From Nematopogon swammerdamellus (taxonomy: Eukaryota; Arthropoda; Insecta; Lepidoptera; Adelidae): a DNA stretch of 64,000 nucleotides. The notes beneath the pieces were generated by a model. The model was not told the origin of the DNA, ran no database searches, and saw only the letters and a program-made list of their open reading frames with translations. The stretch spans positions 3,318,545 through 3,382,544 of the forward strand of contig OX336336.1 in NCBI GenBank assembly GCA_946902875.1, written 5' to 3'. The position numbers and the translations under genes are program-made. This document shows, piece after piece, positions 26,001 to 40,599 of the stretch. Positions within the stretch are counted from its first letter, which is position 1. Every line of letters starts with the position of its first letter.

Positions 26001-29000
26001 GTAGCCTGGGTTCGCCAGGCCGCCGGTGGTGGTAGAAACTCCATTTGTTTTAGTATTAATTTTAGATTTTAAGTTGCTAAATATGTAAAATTAATATAAA
26101 AAAATGTGCAAATAAATGGATGAAATAATAATACTTTCAGGACTATTCCCGCGAATAAACCCCGATAATTGTGATAGTGGACCGGGAGGCGAGGCGAGCA
26201 ATGCTCGTCGATATCGCCGTGCCGCACGATGGTAACGTCGTCAGTAAGGAGGCAGAAAAGATGCTCAAACGTTCTGATTGAAAAGATACTCAGATGCAAA
26301 ATCTGCAAGACGAGGTTAAAAAAATGTGGCCCGTCGACTCAACTATCGTTGTGCCCATAGTCGTATCAGCGCATGGGCTGATAGCGAAGAGCCTCGACGA
26401 CCACCTTGCGAGGCTCTAGCTGAGTCATTGGGTCAAGGGCCAAATCCAGAAGGCAGCCCTGCTCGACACTACGCGCATCGTCCGAGGTTTCTCTCCCTAG
26501 GACCCGACCATCGGTAGCCTGGGTTCGCCCCGCCCCGCCGGCGCCGCCACCGCCGCCGGTGGTGGTGGAAACTGCGTTTATTTTTATATTTATTTATGTA
26601 TAGATTTGTATTTTTGTAAGCATATGTAACATTTATGTAAATATGTAAATGTGTAAACAAATGTATAGAATACCGAATATCCTATTACTTTAAGTGAGCT
26701 AAACTTGTATATAAATACCTATATATATATACATAATTGTTTTCTCGGAAACGGCTCTAACGATTTGGATGAAATTTGGTATTTAGATAATGTTATTTTT
26801 TTCAAGTCTATCTGGATAGGTGTAGACGCCGAGCGAAGCTCGGTCGCCCATACTTTATTTCACAAAACAAGTTGAACCTTTTATTACTTTAACCTTGTGT
26901 CATCGACATCGACCATGTTTGAAGTTTTATTTATCAGTGTGAGGATGACAACTGACTCACTCTTTCAAATGAGGGCAAATGGGCAAGATACATCGTTTAA
27001 TGATACGAAGCTCGACCTCTGGCCTCGCCCTGAATGATGATAATGGTTAGTCCAATGATATTTTTGAGTGCATCCATACGTAGTAGCGCTTTTTTTGGCC
27101 ACTCCACCGCTCCGCACTGCGCCGCGCCGCCCAGCTCAAATTCGTGAATATTTAGAAATCATCTTCTCGCGAGAGGAGCCGCGGGCAAAAGACGATATTA
27201 TTACCACAGAGCTGGGACAGTGGCCGTCTTGCCCCAACCGGCCGCCTCCTATTGATTGCTCCGTGATTAGCTATCAGTGATGACGGCGGGCCTTGTCTGG
27301 CATCAGTTCTTGACTCTTCAAGAGGATGAAGGACATTTTTGTTTTACGAACGATAAATAAAATGCACTTACAATTTATTAATACTATCTATTTGTAATCA
27401 GGCAAAGTTATAGCGTAGATAGATTGAGTAAAGTATAATTGCACAATTTGAAAACTACTTATAATGATATACCTAACGATTATAATGTTTTTGTCAGCCT
27501 CTGTAGCTCAGTGGTGCGGTCGGTCGACCACACCTGTTGTGAAGCACACCTGGGCGCTGTCAGTACTTGGATGGATGACCGCTCGACCATTGGAGGTTGA
27601 TCGTGGTTCGGATTCCACGTAAAACTGTAGGTCCCTTCCCTTCTTATCTTAGTAGGTGGTACGATTTATCCGGCCCGGTCAGGTACCACCGCACTGAATG
27701 AAACATTGTCGGTCGAAACGGCTATGTAAAAAGTTCGCAGTTCAGTGTAGTCGACATAAAATGAAGGGAAACACTGACATGGCGCCAAGTTCACCCAGTG
27801 ATATGGGCTGACATCGCGGATGTTGTAGGTGATGCAGTCAACCGTGTCAGTTTCAATGGATTTTTTTTCTTATTGGGGAATAAAAATTCAAGAATTTTTA
27901 TTAATACATACATACATATCACACACGCTGAATCCCGACAATCGGGGTAAGCAGAGTAATCGATGTTGTGCTGCAAGAACTCTGCTAAATTACAGCACAA
28001 CACCGACCACCACGTTTCGCAAACTATTCGAACAAGATTCAGTCGATCAAGCAGCAAGTAATGCACGAAGACCCACCTGCTGCATGACTCGGTGGAAGTA
28101 CCGTGCCAAGGTGAGAGGTGGCGAACCTGTCGCCCTTTAGCACGGCATCTTGTCCTTATCCCTTAGTCGCCTTTTACGACACGCACGGGGAGAGATGCAG
28201 TGGGGTTATTATTGTTAAGTACCGGCCCCACACGGTTTTTTTTAACTTTTTTTATTGACCAACAATTTATTAACCACAATTTTTATTAACTTTTTCTTAT
28301 TTTTATTATTTGTTGTTATATTGGCCATATTAACACATATTCTGTGATTTCATCCAGCTAATAGCTATCTATTACGGTTCAAGAGGTACAGCCTCAGACA
28401 GACAGACAGACGGCGCGGCGTGGGCTTAGTAATAGGGTCAACACAAAAAACGATTCCGACGAATTGAGAACGTCCTCCTTTTTTGAAGTCGTTTAAAAAT
28501 ATTAATAACGATTGGAATTTTCATCATATTTCCCTTCTTACTCACCGGCGGCGTTGCATGCACACAAAACAACCGAATGTTTACTTTCATGAATTCGTGT
28601 TGACCAAATCCATCAACGTTTGTTTGTCGGACCCAAAGAGTTTGTATACGTCACAAACTCTTTGGTCGGACCGTACTAACTTATGAACCCACAATAGCAA
28701 TATTTCTGACAGATATTTGCGCGCTGTGTGATCCCATCTGCTTCGTATCAGACGCACCTTTGCGTCCTTTGCATACTATACAATATTGCCTCATGACACG
28801 ATTTAAGTTTGTTGTTGAGTTTTTTTTTATGGAAACTGACACGGCTGGCTACATCACCTACAACATCCGTGATGTCAGCCCATAACACCGGGTGGACTAG
28901 GCGCCATGTCAGTGCTTCCCTTCATTTAATAAGTTAGTATCGATGAAGGGCGAGTTTTACTCGCGCATCAAGGGTTGCGTGTCAAAAAACCATATCCACT

Positions 29001-32000
29001 ACAACATTTGAGTGTTATTTAACACTTATTTGTTAGTGTATAATATGTTGACAAAGACAAAGACAAATCATTTATTGCAATTTTTGTAGAGTATTTGAAC
29101 ATTGATCGCCTGCCTGGGTTGTGTGAGTGAGTGCCCTGACTACAAAAGTGACTACAAAATGCCCGGGTAGGTATGCAACACAGCTCTAACACTACTCTCT
29201 CGTGAGAGTTGCGCAATACTGAATAAATATACAATTATTAAATAGGTACCTAATTACCACTCATACTGAATTAAATAAAAAAATTAAATATAAATTATAT
29301 CAAAATCGAAATACATTTACGTATACATACAATTAATTAAGTGGGCAAGTACATATTAATTAACCATTGCTATTTAAAAAAATCTTCAACTTTATAAAAA
29401 CACAAGCTGTGCCCGCGGCTCCGCCCGCTCTCATATTTCACTTCACTGCTAACCTCATAAGTTATTTAGCGTGTTAGTAAGTAGGCTATAGTTGATGGGA
29501 AGAATCAAGCTATCCGTAGAATTTTGTTTTATTAAAATCGGTTCAATGGTTCTCGAGTTATAAGCGGACAGACAGACAGACAGAAAGCAGACGTTGGATT
29601 TTATTATAGGTAAGGAGGAAGGATAAGGAAAGGAATAAGGAAAGGAAAGGATAAGGAAGGAAGGAAGGATATAAGGATTCTTTGTACCTAAGTTAGTGAT
29701 ATAATTTATTTTTCCTCCGAAATCTTATTTATTATATATTTTACAATAATAAATAGAGCTTTTTCAATTTATATATGTTTTAATGTTAATGTTTTTTTGT
29801 TTTGTTTTGTATAGTTTTTATTTTATTTAGTAACATTTTAATATTTATTATTGTAAAATGGGAGCCGCTGAAAATCAGCGCCCGCGCAGTCTCTTCTTCC
29901 TTTCTTTAGGGTTCGGTCAGCACGAGACGGTTCATGAGAATTCCACGCCAATTTTAAACATCAAAAAGACGTTTGTTTTTGTTTGATTTTCGTCATAAAA
30001 TTCTTTCGACACAGGCTTAGTTATTTTGGCGCATGAGTTGAGTTTCATTATTTTTTTTTTGTACTAAGATATTTTGACATCTGCAGGTCTTTAAGATTTT
30101 GTACTTATTTATCTCACCAAACACGATTTTCCTTGCGCCGTCTATATTCAGTAGCGTGACTAATCGATTCTTAGCAGGTTTCTTTTATGAGGACCCCTTA
30201 ATTTTTTACTTTTTGCTTTTTCGGGTTCCGTATCCGTCGTACGGGACCCTATTACTAAGCCTACGCCGTCTGTCTGTCTGTCTGTCTGTCTATCTGTCTG
30301 TCCGAGGGCTGTATCTCTTGAACCGTAACAGGTAGCCCGTTGAAATTTTCACAGAATATGTGTTATTATGGCTGATATAACAATAAATAATAAAAATATT
30401 AAAAATTAAAAAATTAACGGGGTCCCCATACAAGAAACTAAAAAGTGTATGCCCGCCATCTACCGAAAACAGTATGAAGCATTTTAACTAATCATGAATG
30501 TTAACTAATATGAAGCATTTCATAAAACACGCCATAGATGGCGTGAGTGGCGCTGACCAGGACATGGCGATACGGAACCCTCGGTGTGCGAGTTCGACTC
30601 GCACTTGGCCGGTTTTGAGGTTTCCGTACCACGTACGTTATATATAAGTTATAAGCAAACATACATATAGATAAAATATATAATATATCATTTAGATAAC
30701 GATACTTTTATTTCTATTCTAAACGTAATGCTAACTTAGACATTAATAACATTAAATTGCTCCTATCCTAACCTACTTCACAATAAATGGATTTGCAACG
30801 ACACAATAAATTTGAAATGGCATTATTGACAAACTTGAATGTGGAAATGAAAGATATTACAAATAATTTATCGGAAATAACTTACCAATATAGGCTCGCA
30901 CGTCATACGAAGTCCCTATTGGCGCTCCGTGGTATTGCTTGGCCGGCACAAGTTGGACGCTGGGGGGCGCCAGCGGTGTCAGCTCGAGGTGGAATGCGTG
31001 CGCGTTATTCCCAAGTCGCTTTATCAGGGCATCCTGAAGGACAAAAGTGTAGATGGTTTATTTTATATATGTACAGTTCGCAAAGGCAGATTATATTACC
31101 TTATTATATAACCATATAAACAATAACCAGATTACATAACCAACAGTTCGTATTATGAGACAAGCGCTATTACTCGACAGGCCTGATTACGCAACAGTTG
31201 CGATGGCGAAGTTTATAAAATTAAAATAAATTATTAAGTATTGGGTATAATTTTTATTTTTTGTTAATGTCAATTTTATTATTTTATTCATGATTTTATT
31301 ATTAAGTATTAGTAAGTATTGACAATTTTATGTATGACTGAAGATGATTGTTTAATTTTAATTAATTGAATTTTTATTTATTTTTATATTTTTATTTTTT
31401 ATGTTCACTGTATCTTGTATTTGAATTTGTTGTGTGTGCAATGGGACGAGTGCCTAAATAAATAAATGATTTGATTTGATTTGATAAATCCTCAATACTA
31501 TTGGCTCACCTGTAGCGGTGTGTTGGGCTCGGGCTCGTGTCCGCAGTGCGCAGGCGGCGGCCACACTTGCGCTAGTGACATAATGGCTTCGTTGCAGAAC
31601 TTCAGACCCATCACTTCTTCGTCCTCGCGCCCGTACCTGCGTACAGAGTAATAATACACTTTATGCCACTAAATGTGTGGCAAGGGCGGGCTTATTGCCT
31701 AAGGCAATTTCCTCCAGTCAACCCGGTGGACCTACATTTTTACATGGAATCCGTACCATGAAGCGGTGGGTGAAGGTTTGCACGTAATTTTTTTCATATC
31801 AGAAAAAAATCATTGGGTACACGCCGCGCCGGTTGGATCAACTATCTACTAACAAAATCTAAACATGAAATCTTTGGGTCAACACCAGGGACTGCAGGCA
31901 ATTCCGGGAAGCTATTCCCAAACTGGACCTGCGACTCAGGAAGCGCCTGCTAAAGTTCCACAGGGGTCAACTCGGTATGGCGGTGGGACTGATGGGACTT

Positions 32001-35000
32001 CTTACGGGTCACTGCCCACTCAACAGGCACTTGATATTTATAATTAGGTGTCACCGACAGCCCCCTATGCAGAGGTTGCACGGCGGAGGACGAAACAGCC
32101 ACCCACGTGCTCCTGGAGTGCCCGGTGGTGGCAGAAGAACGACTGCAGTTTCTTGGGAACGTGCGAACTGCCCTTGGAGTGTGGAGGCGACCGAGAAGAG
32201 TGCTCCACTTCATGAAAGAGCTCAGGTGGCTGGAGTAGCACTACCCGAGCGCCAACGTACAACGGACCGTCTTGAGGTCTCAGTGCGGAGAATGGCCCAC
32301 CTGCCTTCCCAAGAGGTGGGCAGCAAACAACAACATCAACAACGCCGGTTGGATTCGAACCTCGGACCTCTCGCAAGAGAGGCCGACGCCCCGACCACTC
32401 GGCCACCCGCCGTTACGAGTACAGACATGTACAGCTCTTGTGCAGTCTGTCGGTCGCGATCATAAGCACACCTGTGCCATCGACTTACACAGGTGTTTCA
32501 AGTATAGGCTTGGGAAACTTCAGGAATAGAAAGCACTCATTATTAGTAGAAAAAAATCCTTATCACTCACATCGAAATTCGGATTTTTTTTTTCAAACTA
32601 AACTTTAAAATTGTTATCAAATATCAATGGACAGTGAGTATGGGGAGATTTGGCAACAGTGCTAAGTCTAGGGAGTGCAATGACATAGTCCAGTCCCCTT
32701 TCTCTTTTGATGTCATTCAACCTTATGTGATCGGAATTTACCTACATGCAGTTCAATTCTACTTGTTAAGCATGCAAGTTAGTCATTTTATTTTTATTTA
32801 ATAAAGGCGGACATTAACCATCCACCAAATCTCGATGAAACGATTTTCACCAAAAAGTACTATAATAAAATGACCGAATATGTGAAAAAGTTTCGGATCT
32901 TTTCGTCTTCAAATATGGACCCCTTTCGAACCCTGAAGTTACGAAACCCTATCCTGAAACAACCTGTATATTACTAACCTGGGCGCGGTCAGTGGATGGA
33001 TGGGTGACCGCTCGACCGTTGGAGTCTGACAGCGGTTCGGATTCCATGTAAAACTGTAGCTCCCTCCCTTTCCTTCTTACCTTACTAGGTTGTAGGGTTA
33101 AACCCTCCCGGGTTGTTACCACCGCAAGGTCGGTTGAAACAGTTCTGTTAATAGTTCGTGTCTTCCGTCCAGTTCAGTGTAGCCGGCACGACCGAAGGGA
33201 AGCACTGACATGGCACCTAGTTTACCAAGGTGTTATGGGCCGACATCGCGGATGTTATAAGTGATGTAGCCAACCGTGTCAGCTACTATAAAAAAATCTT
33301 ACTCCTAGGAAACAAGATACCATGCCATTACTATGTGATATTTTTGTATTTACACACACAATAAACTGAAATTCTTGCGGTAAGTTCTTGGTAACATCCA
33401 ATCCAACATTCATAAAAACGAAAGACATTTTTAAAACAACAACAACATCATTAGTATCGTGTGTGTGACATTTTTGTTTCTTCTCTTTTTTGTGTTGTGT
33501 GTGTTACTTCGTCACAATATAAAGAAATATCGGTCTAATTCCTCAAAACATTTGCAGAATGTTACTAATAATAAATCTGTAAGGGATGGTCATGGAGTAA
33601 GTTATTTTGTTTTATGAGATATTGCGTTTGTAGACTCTATGTATGATACTAAAACTAAATTGACCATTTTTGGGTTCCGTCTTTCGGAACCCTATTACTA
33701 AGCCTACGCCGTCTGTCTGTCTGTCTGTCCGTCTGTCCGTCCGAGGGCTGTATCTCTTGAACCGTAATAGGTAACCCGTTGAAATGTGTGTTATTATTAT
33801 GGCATCTATACATGTGTAAACTGTAGGTCCCTTCCCTTTTTACCTTAGATACTAGGTGATAGGGTTTATCCCGGCCGGGTTGGTACCACCGCACTATTTC
33901 GTGTTTTCCACCCAGTTCAGTGTAGCCGACATGAAATGAAGGGAAGCACTGACATGGCACCTAGTTCGCCCGGTGTTATTGGCTGACATCACGGACGTTA
34001 TAGGCGATGTAGCCAATCGTGTCAGTTTCTATAAAAAAAATGTGTATGTATGTTTAAATGCTGTTTGTATTTTATGCATTATATTAATAGATATGTATAT
34101 TAAATGTAGGTATATTCATAAAATAAAATACCGTATTCCTCCTTGCACTACCCACACTTCTTTCTCAGTATTTTATTAAAGGTTGACTGTATGTAAGAAA
34201 TCACTTGTAGTGATAAGTCCGCCTTTGCGCACATTTTTCGCAAATTTTTTTATTTGTTGTTATATCCGCCATAGCCATAATAACACATATTCTGTGAAAA
34301 TTTCAACGGGCTACCAATTACGGTTCAAGAGATACAGCCCTCGGACAGACAGATGGACGGACGGACTGACGGACGGAAAGACAGACGGACGGACGGACAG
34401 ACAGACAGACAGACAGCGGAGGCTTATTAATAGGCTTCCGTACGGGATACGGAAACCTAAAAATCATAAAATGGACCTAAAAATAGTACAGCTTGTATGT
34501 TTATTCTGTTTATTTATATTTCTCGCACACTCACCACGTCCTCGTGAAACCCGCGGAGCAGGTGTTATGTTGACGTGGGCCGTGTTTTGTGATACGAATC
34601 CAGGGGAAGTTTACACGGCAAGTTTACAGGATAACAATATTTACTTAGGTACGGTCTCGCTTCGGCTAACAAAAACAGCCGTCTCGTAAAATCTGCCGCT
34701 ATTACAACTCGGCGGGAGTCGCGCGCGAATTGCTCGCGTATGAACACTGATCAACTTACAGTAGGCAGATATGTAGGTAGACCTCTAGTTCTGTATCGGC
34801 ACTTTCGCAAAGGAGGTTTTTTAGGGTTCCGTATCCGGTATGGGACCCTATTACTAAGCCTATGCCGTCTGTCTGTCTGTCTGTCCGTCCGTCCGTCCGT
34901 CCGTCTGTCCGAAGGCTATATCTCCTGACCCGTAAAAGGTAGCCCGTTTAAATTTTCACAGAATATGTGTTATTATGGCCGATATAACAACAAATAATAA

Positions 35001-36363
35001 AAATAAGAAAAATAAAAAAAATCATGGGGAGGACCCCCCCCATAATAGAAGAGACCAAAAAGTGTATGCGCACGCCCCATCTACCGAATAGTGTATGAAG
35101 CATTTTAACTAATCATGAATTTTAACTAATATGAAGCTTAAGGCGTGAGTGGCGCTAACCATGACATGGCGATACGGAACCCTCGGTGCGCGAGTTGGAC
35201 TCGCACTTGGCCGGTTTTTTTATGGAAACTGACACGGCTGGCTACATCACCTACTAAATCCGTGATGTCAGCGAATAACACCTTGGTGAACTGGGTGCCA
35301 TGTTCTGAGAAAATTTGTGCGAAAACCGCGATTGCCATTTTACTTACGACATTTTAGTCCGAAATTCTGTGAAACTAATCTATTCAGACATGTTTCTACT
35401 GCGGCCGATCGTCTGCACTGAGTCATGCGAGCACCCCTCTAACCAACTCAAATGTTCTGTGCCTGTACCTGAAAGTAAGTGTGACCTGTCCGTATATCTT
35501 CTTGTCCTCCAAGTATTCCGGGTCCACTTGAAGCACACCCTGTAGCCTGTCTATAGATCCGTTCTCCACCAGGAGGTCGCGCGAGCTGAGGTACATGGTG
35601 AGCTTGCTGTTCGGTGACGATTTCTTGAACACCCTGTGAAGAAAAACAAAATTAAATTTAACTTTTAAATTTTTAAGCTTAAACAACTTCATAATAAAGA
35701 AACAAAATGAAAACTTGAAAAACCCGACTGCTAATAAAATCGGCCAAGTGCGAGTCGGACTCGCCCACCGAGGGTTCCGCATCACAAAAAAAGTAAAAAA
35801 AAAGACGTTTCTTGTATGCGGAGCCCCCTTAACTTTTTACTATTTATATTTTTTATCATGGGTTTTTTTTTATGTAATCCGGTACGGGCGGCTAAGTCAG
35901 AGGGGCCAAAGCGCATGCTCCGACCAGCCAATATCACCTCCGAGAAGGTAGGTGCCATACCGGAGACTTCCCTGGATTGCTGGCTATAATTGACTAGAGG
36001 AGAACACAACCGAGGCTGCTATGCGGCCATCTTACATCCAGTACGTTGGTACCAACCCAGCCGGCTACAAATTTGAGCCTACCACCTAGTAAGGGGCAAG
36101 GGAAGGGACCTACAGTTTTACACCGGTTCCGAACGGTGAAGCAGCAGGTGTAGGTATGCACGTAAATTTTTTCTTTAGAAAAAACTCATTGGTACACGCC
36201 GACCGGATTCGAACCGCGGACCTCTCGCATGAGAAGCCGATGCCCAAACCGCTCGGCCACCCGCCGCTTGTTGTTATATCTGCCATAATAAAACATATTC
36301 GGTGAAAATTTCAACCGTATAGCTATTACGGTTCCAAAGATACAGCTATCGGACGGACGAACG

Positions 36364-36399
<36 letters not shown>

Positions 36400-39300
36400 T
36401 GTTTGTCTGTCAGACAGACGGCGTAGTTATAGGCTTTCGTACGGGGATACGGAAAACTAAAAATGAAGTAAACAATGAAAAAGCAATTTAAAATGCTTTA
36501 GTCGGGCATGTGTATTTTTTTTCATCGCTTTTTTGTTTATGCTCCATCGTAAAAACGGTAATAAATACACGCGTCAAACTTGGTGAGATTATAGTGCAAA
36601 CTCTAAAGTAAAACATCAGATAAAATAAAAATATCAAACATAAAATTAAAACCGGCTAATTACGGGGTCGTACAGAGCGCTCGCTCGCGCCGCACTTGGC
36701 TGCTTTTTTTTACAATTATTTTAGTCGATAATACTGTCTGAGAGCAAGATTAAAATTTTTTTCAGAGAATTTAGAATGTAAGTGAAGTTTTAATAGAAAT
36801 CACTTCTGTTTACAAATAAAATTTACATCTTATAAACGAATATTTCTATGTTAAAAGATGTCGCTTAAAAAGTTGTGAAAGTCAGCGACCACTCAAGTGG
36901 AACGAAAAATATTCTAAGATCTTTCGAGAGCATCTCCAAGCAGAGAAGTTTGGATGAGGTTCGAACGCTGAAAATATTTCCACCGGTGCCCAATTTTCGT
37001 TAACTTAGTCGTATTCCTAATTTAAACTGCGTAGATAATTTGAACCTTATTTGTTGAGAAGATTCGAATAGGAATTTGTATAAAAATACATTTTAATTGG
37101 CTTAGGTGCGGGCGATGTGGGGAGACAGTTGTATTTTTTATAGCGCGACATTTGGCATCGTTAGACACCTACAAGTAGGTGTCTAACGATGCCCATGGAC
37201 ATTCTGCGATGCACGGGGATTGCGAATGCCATGCCGGCCTGACAGGAGCCTTTTCACACCCCTTTTGAAGAACCCCAGGCTGTACTTGGGAGGAAATAGA
37301 TGGGCAGGGAGTGCGTTCCACATTTTCCCGGTACTGTGAATAAAAGATCTACAGAACCGGTTGGTGCGCATCCTTGGTAGATCAATTGAATAGGGGTGCA
37401 TCCCCGCCCAGTACGCGTAGTGCGGAGGTGGAATGGGGACAGCGGAATCGCGTTGAACAGCTCCTCCGAACACTCCATCTTATTTCACAATACGCGGCGG
37501 TAATTAATGCACATCGGGCTTTGGAGACAGTCCGGTTGTAGTGCGTCGTCCCTGTCCACCAAAGACCTGCGAGTTAGACGCTCTAAAACCGGACTGTCTC
37601 ACTCCATAGCCGACGCGTACTCTACTTAAATTGGTATTTTTATTTAACACTAGCTGAGCCCGCGGCTCCGCTCGCGTGAAATTCGTATTCCAAAGAAGAA
37701 TGTAAGTAACTAAGGGCGAGGCCGAAGGCCGAACTGCGTTCAGGTAATCGATAAACCTTCTTAAAGAAAGTAACTAACTAAGGGCGAGGCCGAAGGCCGA
37801 GCTGCTTTCAGGTAAACGATAAACCTTTCTCAAATAAAGGAAGTAAGTAAGGGCGAGGCTGAAGGCCGAGCTGCGTTCAGGAAGACGATAAACCTTCTGG
37901 AAGAAAGGAAGGAACTAAGTGCGAGGCCGAAGGCCGAGCTGCGTTCAGGTAAACCAAAAACCCTCTTCCGCCTTCGGGCCTCGCCCTTAATCGCCCTTAA
38001 AGACTTCCTTTCTTCGATAGAATATCGTTTACTCAATCGATGTATTTCATAAAAATAAAAAAGTAGTATTAATAACTAAAGAATTAAAACCTACCTAACA
38101 ATCATTAAAATAACTATCAAAACGGGCATTTTAAAATGTTCTTAGAGCACTTGCGGCATTACCCCGCTGGATGGCAAGGCTTAACCTTTGAATGAAGTAC
38201 ATAAGCCCTTGATGGCGGGACACCAGTTGCGTCAACCAGCTCAAGCCTCTTTTGGCTTCACTGCTCCACGGACCGAGGGTTTCAACCGCAAACGCAACAA
38301 ATTCGAAATCTTGAATTATATTTCTATATTTGCTGCGTTTGAGGCTCTCCGCCCCAGCCTCGGCCGCGCCAGCCGCTCTTGAAGATGTCCTAACGTGACT
38401 TGGAGCCAATGTGAGAACAAAAGTGGCGTCCCACATCAAAGAACTACCCTTAGTCCATGGCACTAAGGTGATAGCATCGGGCCTCTTGCCATCCAGCCGG
38501 GAATAACCGCGAGGTTCTAGGATGCACGGTATATTTGCCGTTAGAAGCGTGGACTTTATAATAAAATTTAAATTAAATTAACTCAATCTTAATATTAATT
38601 AACTTTATTCGAGATGGTTTAGCTTCTTCCTGAACGCAGCTCGGCCTTCGGCATCGCCCTTAGTTACTTGCTTTCTTCGAGATGGTTTATCATTTGTCAG
38701 AACGTAGCTCGGCCTCCGGCCTCGCCTTAGTTACTTACTTTCTTCAAGATGGTTTAGCTTCTTCCTGAACGCAGCTCGGCCTTCGGCCTCGCCCTTAGTT
38801 ACTTGCTTTCTTCGAGATGGTTTTTCAATTATCCGAACGTAGCTCGGCCTTCGGCCTCGCCTTAGTTACTTACTTTCTTCAAGATGGTTTAGCTTCTTCC
38901 TGAACGCAGCTCGGCCTGCGGCCTCGCCCATAGTTACTTACTTTCTTCGAGAAGGTTTATGGTCTTCCAGAATAGAGCTCGGCCTTCGGCCTCGCCCTTA
39001 GTTACTTACTTTCTTCAAGAATGTTTTTCTTCCTCCTGAACTCAGCTCCGCCTTCCGCCTCGCTCTTAGTTACTTTCATCGAGAAAGAATATCGTTTACG
39101 TGAGCGCAGATCCGCCTTCCGGCCCGCCTTTAGTTACTTACTTTCTTTTTTTTAAATACGAATTTCACGCGAGCGAAGCCGCGGGCAACAGATATATAAA
39201 TTTTATTGCACCAATGACAGCGACATAACTTAGACTTTCAATTATTATTTTTATTTATCAAACAATTTGTCACCGGCCAGCTCACGTCGAGATGACAGTT

Positions 39301-40555
39301 CTCCGTTGTCAACATGACATTTAAAATTGTTGTTTACCTTTACTTTGGATTACGTGATTTTTATTATATTTTTTAATTATTATGTTCATCCGGGATATAC
39401 ACTGTCACTATAAAAAGTTTCGTCAAATTACGTTCAGTGGTTTTTCGAGATGCGCGTACAAATAGACATTTTTGCATTTACGATTTTATGATATGTATAG
39501 ACTATTGTGTTCAAGTTATAAAAAAGAAGAACTGTCATTTTCGTTGTATCTACTTATTTTTAAATTTCGAATGAATATTTTATTCAAATTGTATTTGCTG
39601 CCAGTTCTCAAGATATAATTATGTACTTTGGACTACGTGATTTTAAACGCGCAATAATGTTTATAATTGTAATTTTTTTTTTATTTTTGTTATTTTTTTT
39701 TACGTATTATGTTAACCCGGCATATAAACTGCCACTATACAAAGTTTCGTCTAATTCCGTTCAGTGGTTTTTGCGTGATGCGCGTACAGACAAACAAACA
39801 AACAAACAAACAAACAAACAAACAAAAATTTTAAAAACTGTTCTAACATGTTCAGTATCTCATTTTAAGCCACCCTGGTTAGTTTTTTTCCGAATACATT
39901 CAATGTACAGACTTTCTTACCTCTACGATTTTATTATATGTATAGATATAGATATTTAATTTTTGTACTTTATATGGTACCGAAAATTTATTCTGTATAT
40001 GTGTACCTAACTGAAAAACTTTGCATCGGTAAATGTTTTTTTGTGAGCGCCAACATTGTAAATTTTTTCGACACTTGCATTGGAAAGTGAAATAGTCGGG
40101 TAAAAAAAGTAACATTATGAAAAGTTAAATTACAAATTTAAAAAACCCCCGACTCTAAAAAAAGTCAAAAATAATTTCCGTTTACTTACTTAAAGGAGTC
40201 GTTGGACCGCTAAGTAAATACAAGCGGAGCTCTGAGTTTTTATATTTTATTTACTTAGCGGTCCCCCGACTCCTTTAAGTAAGTAAACGGAAATAATTTT
40301 TGACTTTTTTTAGAGTCGGGGGTTTTTTAAATTTGTAATTTAACTTTTATTTCAAGCTTTTTAAAAAAAACCGCATGCAAATCGGTCCACATTTTAAGAT
40401 AATTATTGTTTTTATTACTTAATTACTTGATTACTTGATTACAAACATAGCTAAGAATTCCTGATTAAACAAGCTTCCTAATAAAAAAAACCGCATTCAA
40501 ATCGGTCCATCCGTTTGGTAGCTACGATGCCACAGACAGACACACCCTCACACAC

Positions 40556-40599
<44 letters not shown>

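Noticed and set aside
28633..28665. 13-bp inverted repeat CCAAAGAGTTTGT
   Set aside because: Short arms, a single case and no context; likely chance or a remnant.
37695..39140. CRISPR-like array of spaced repeats
   Set aside because: Units are contiguous minisatellites without unique spacers, inside a eukaryotic transposable element.
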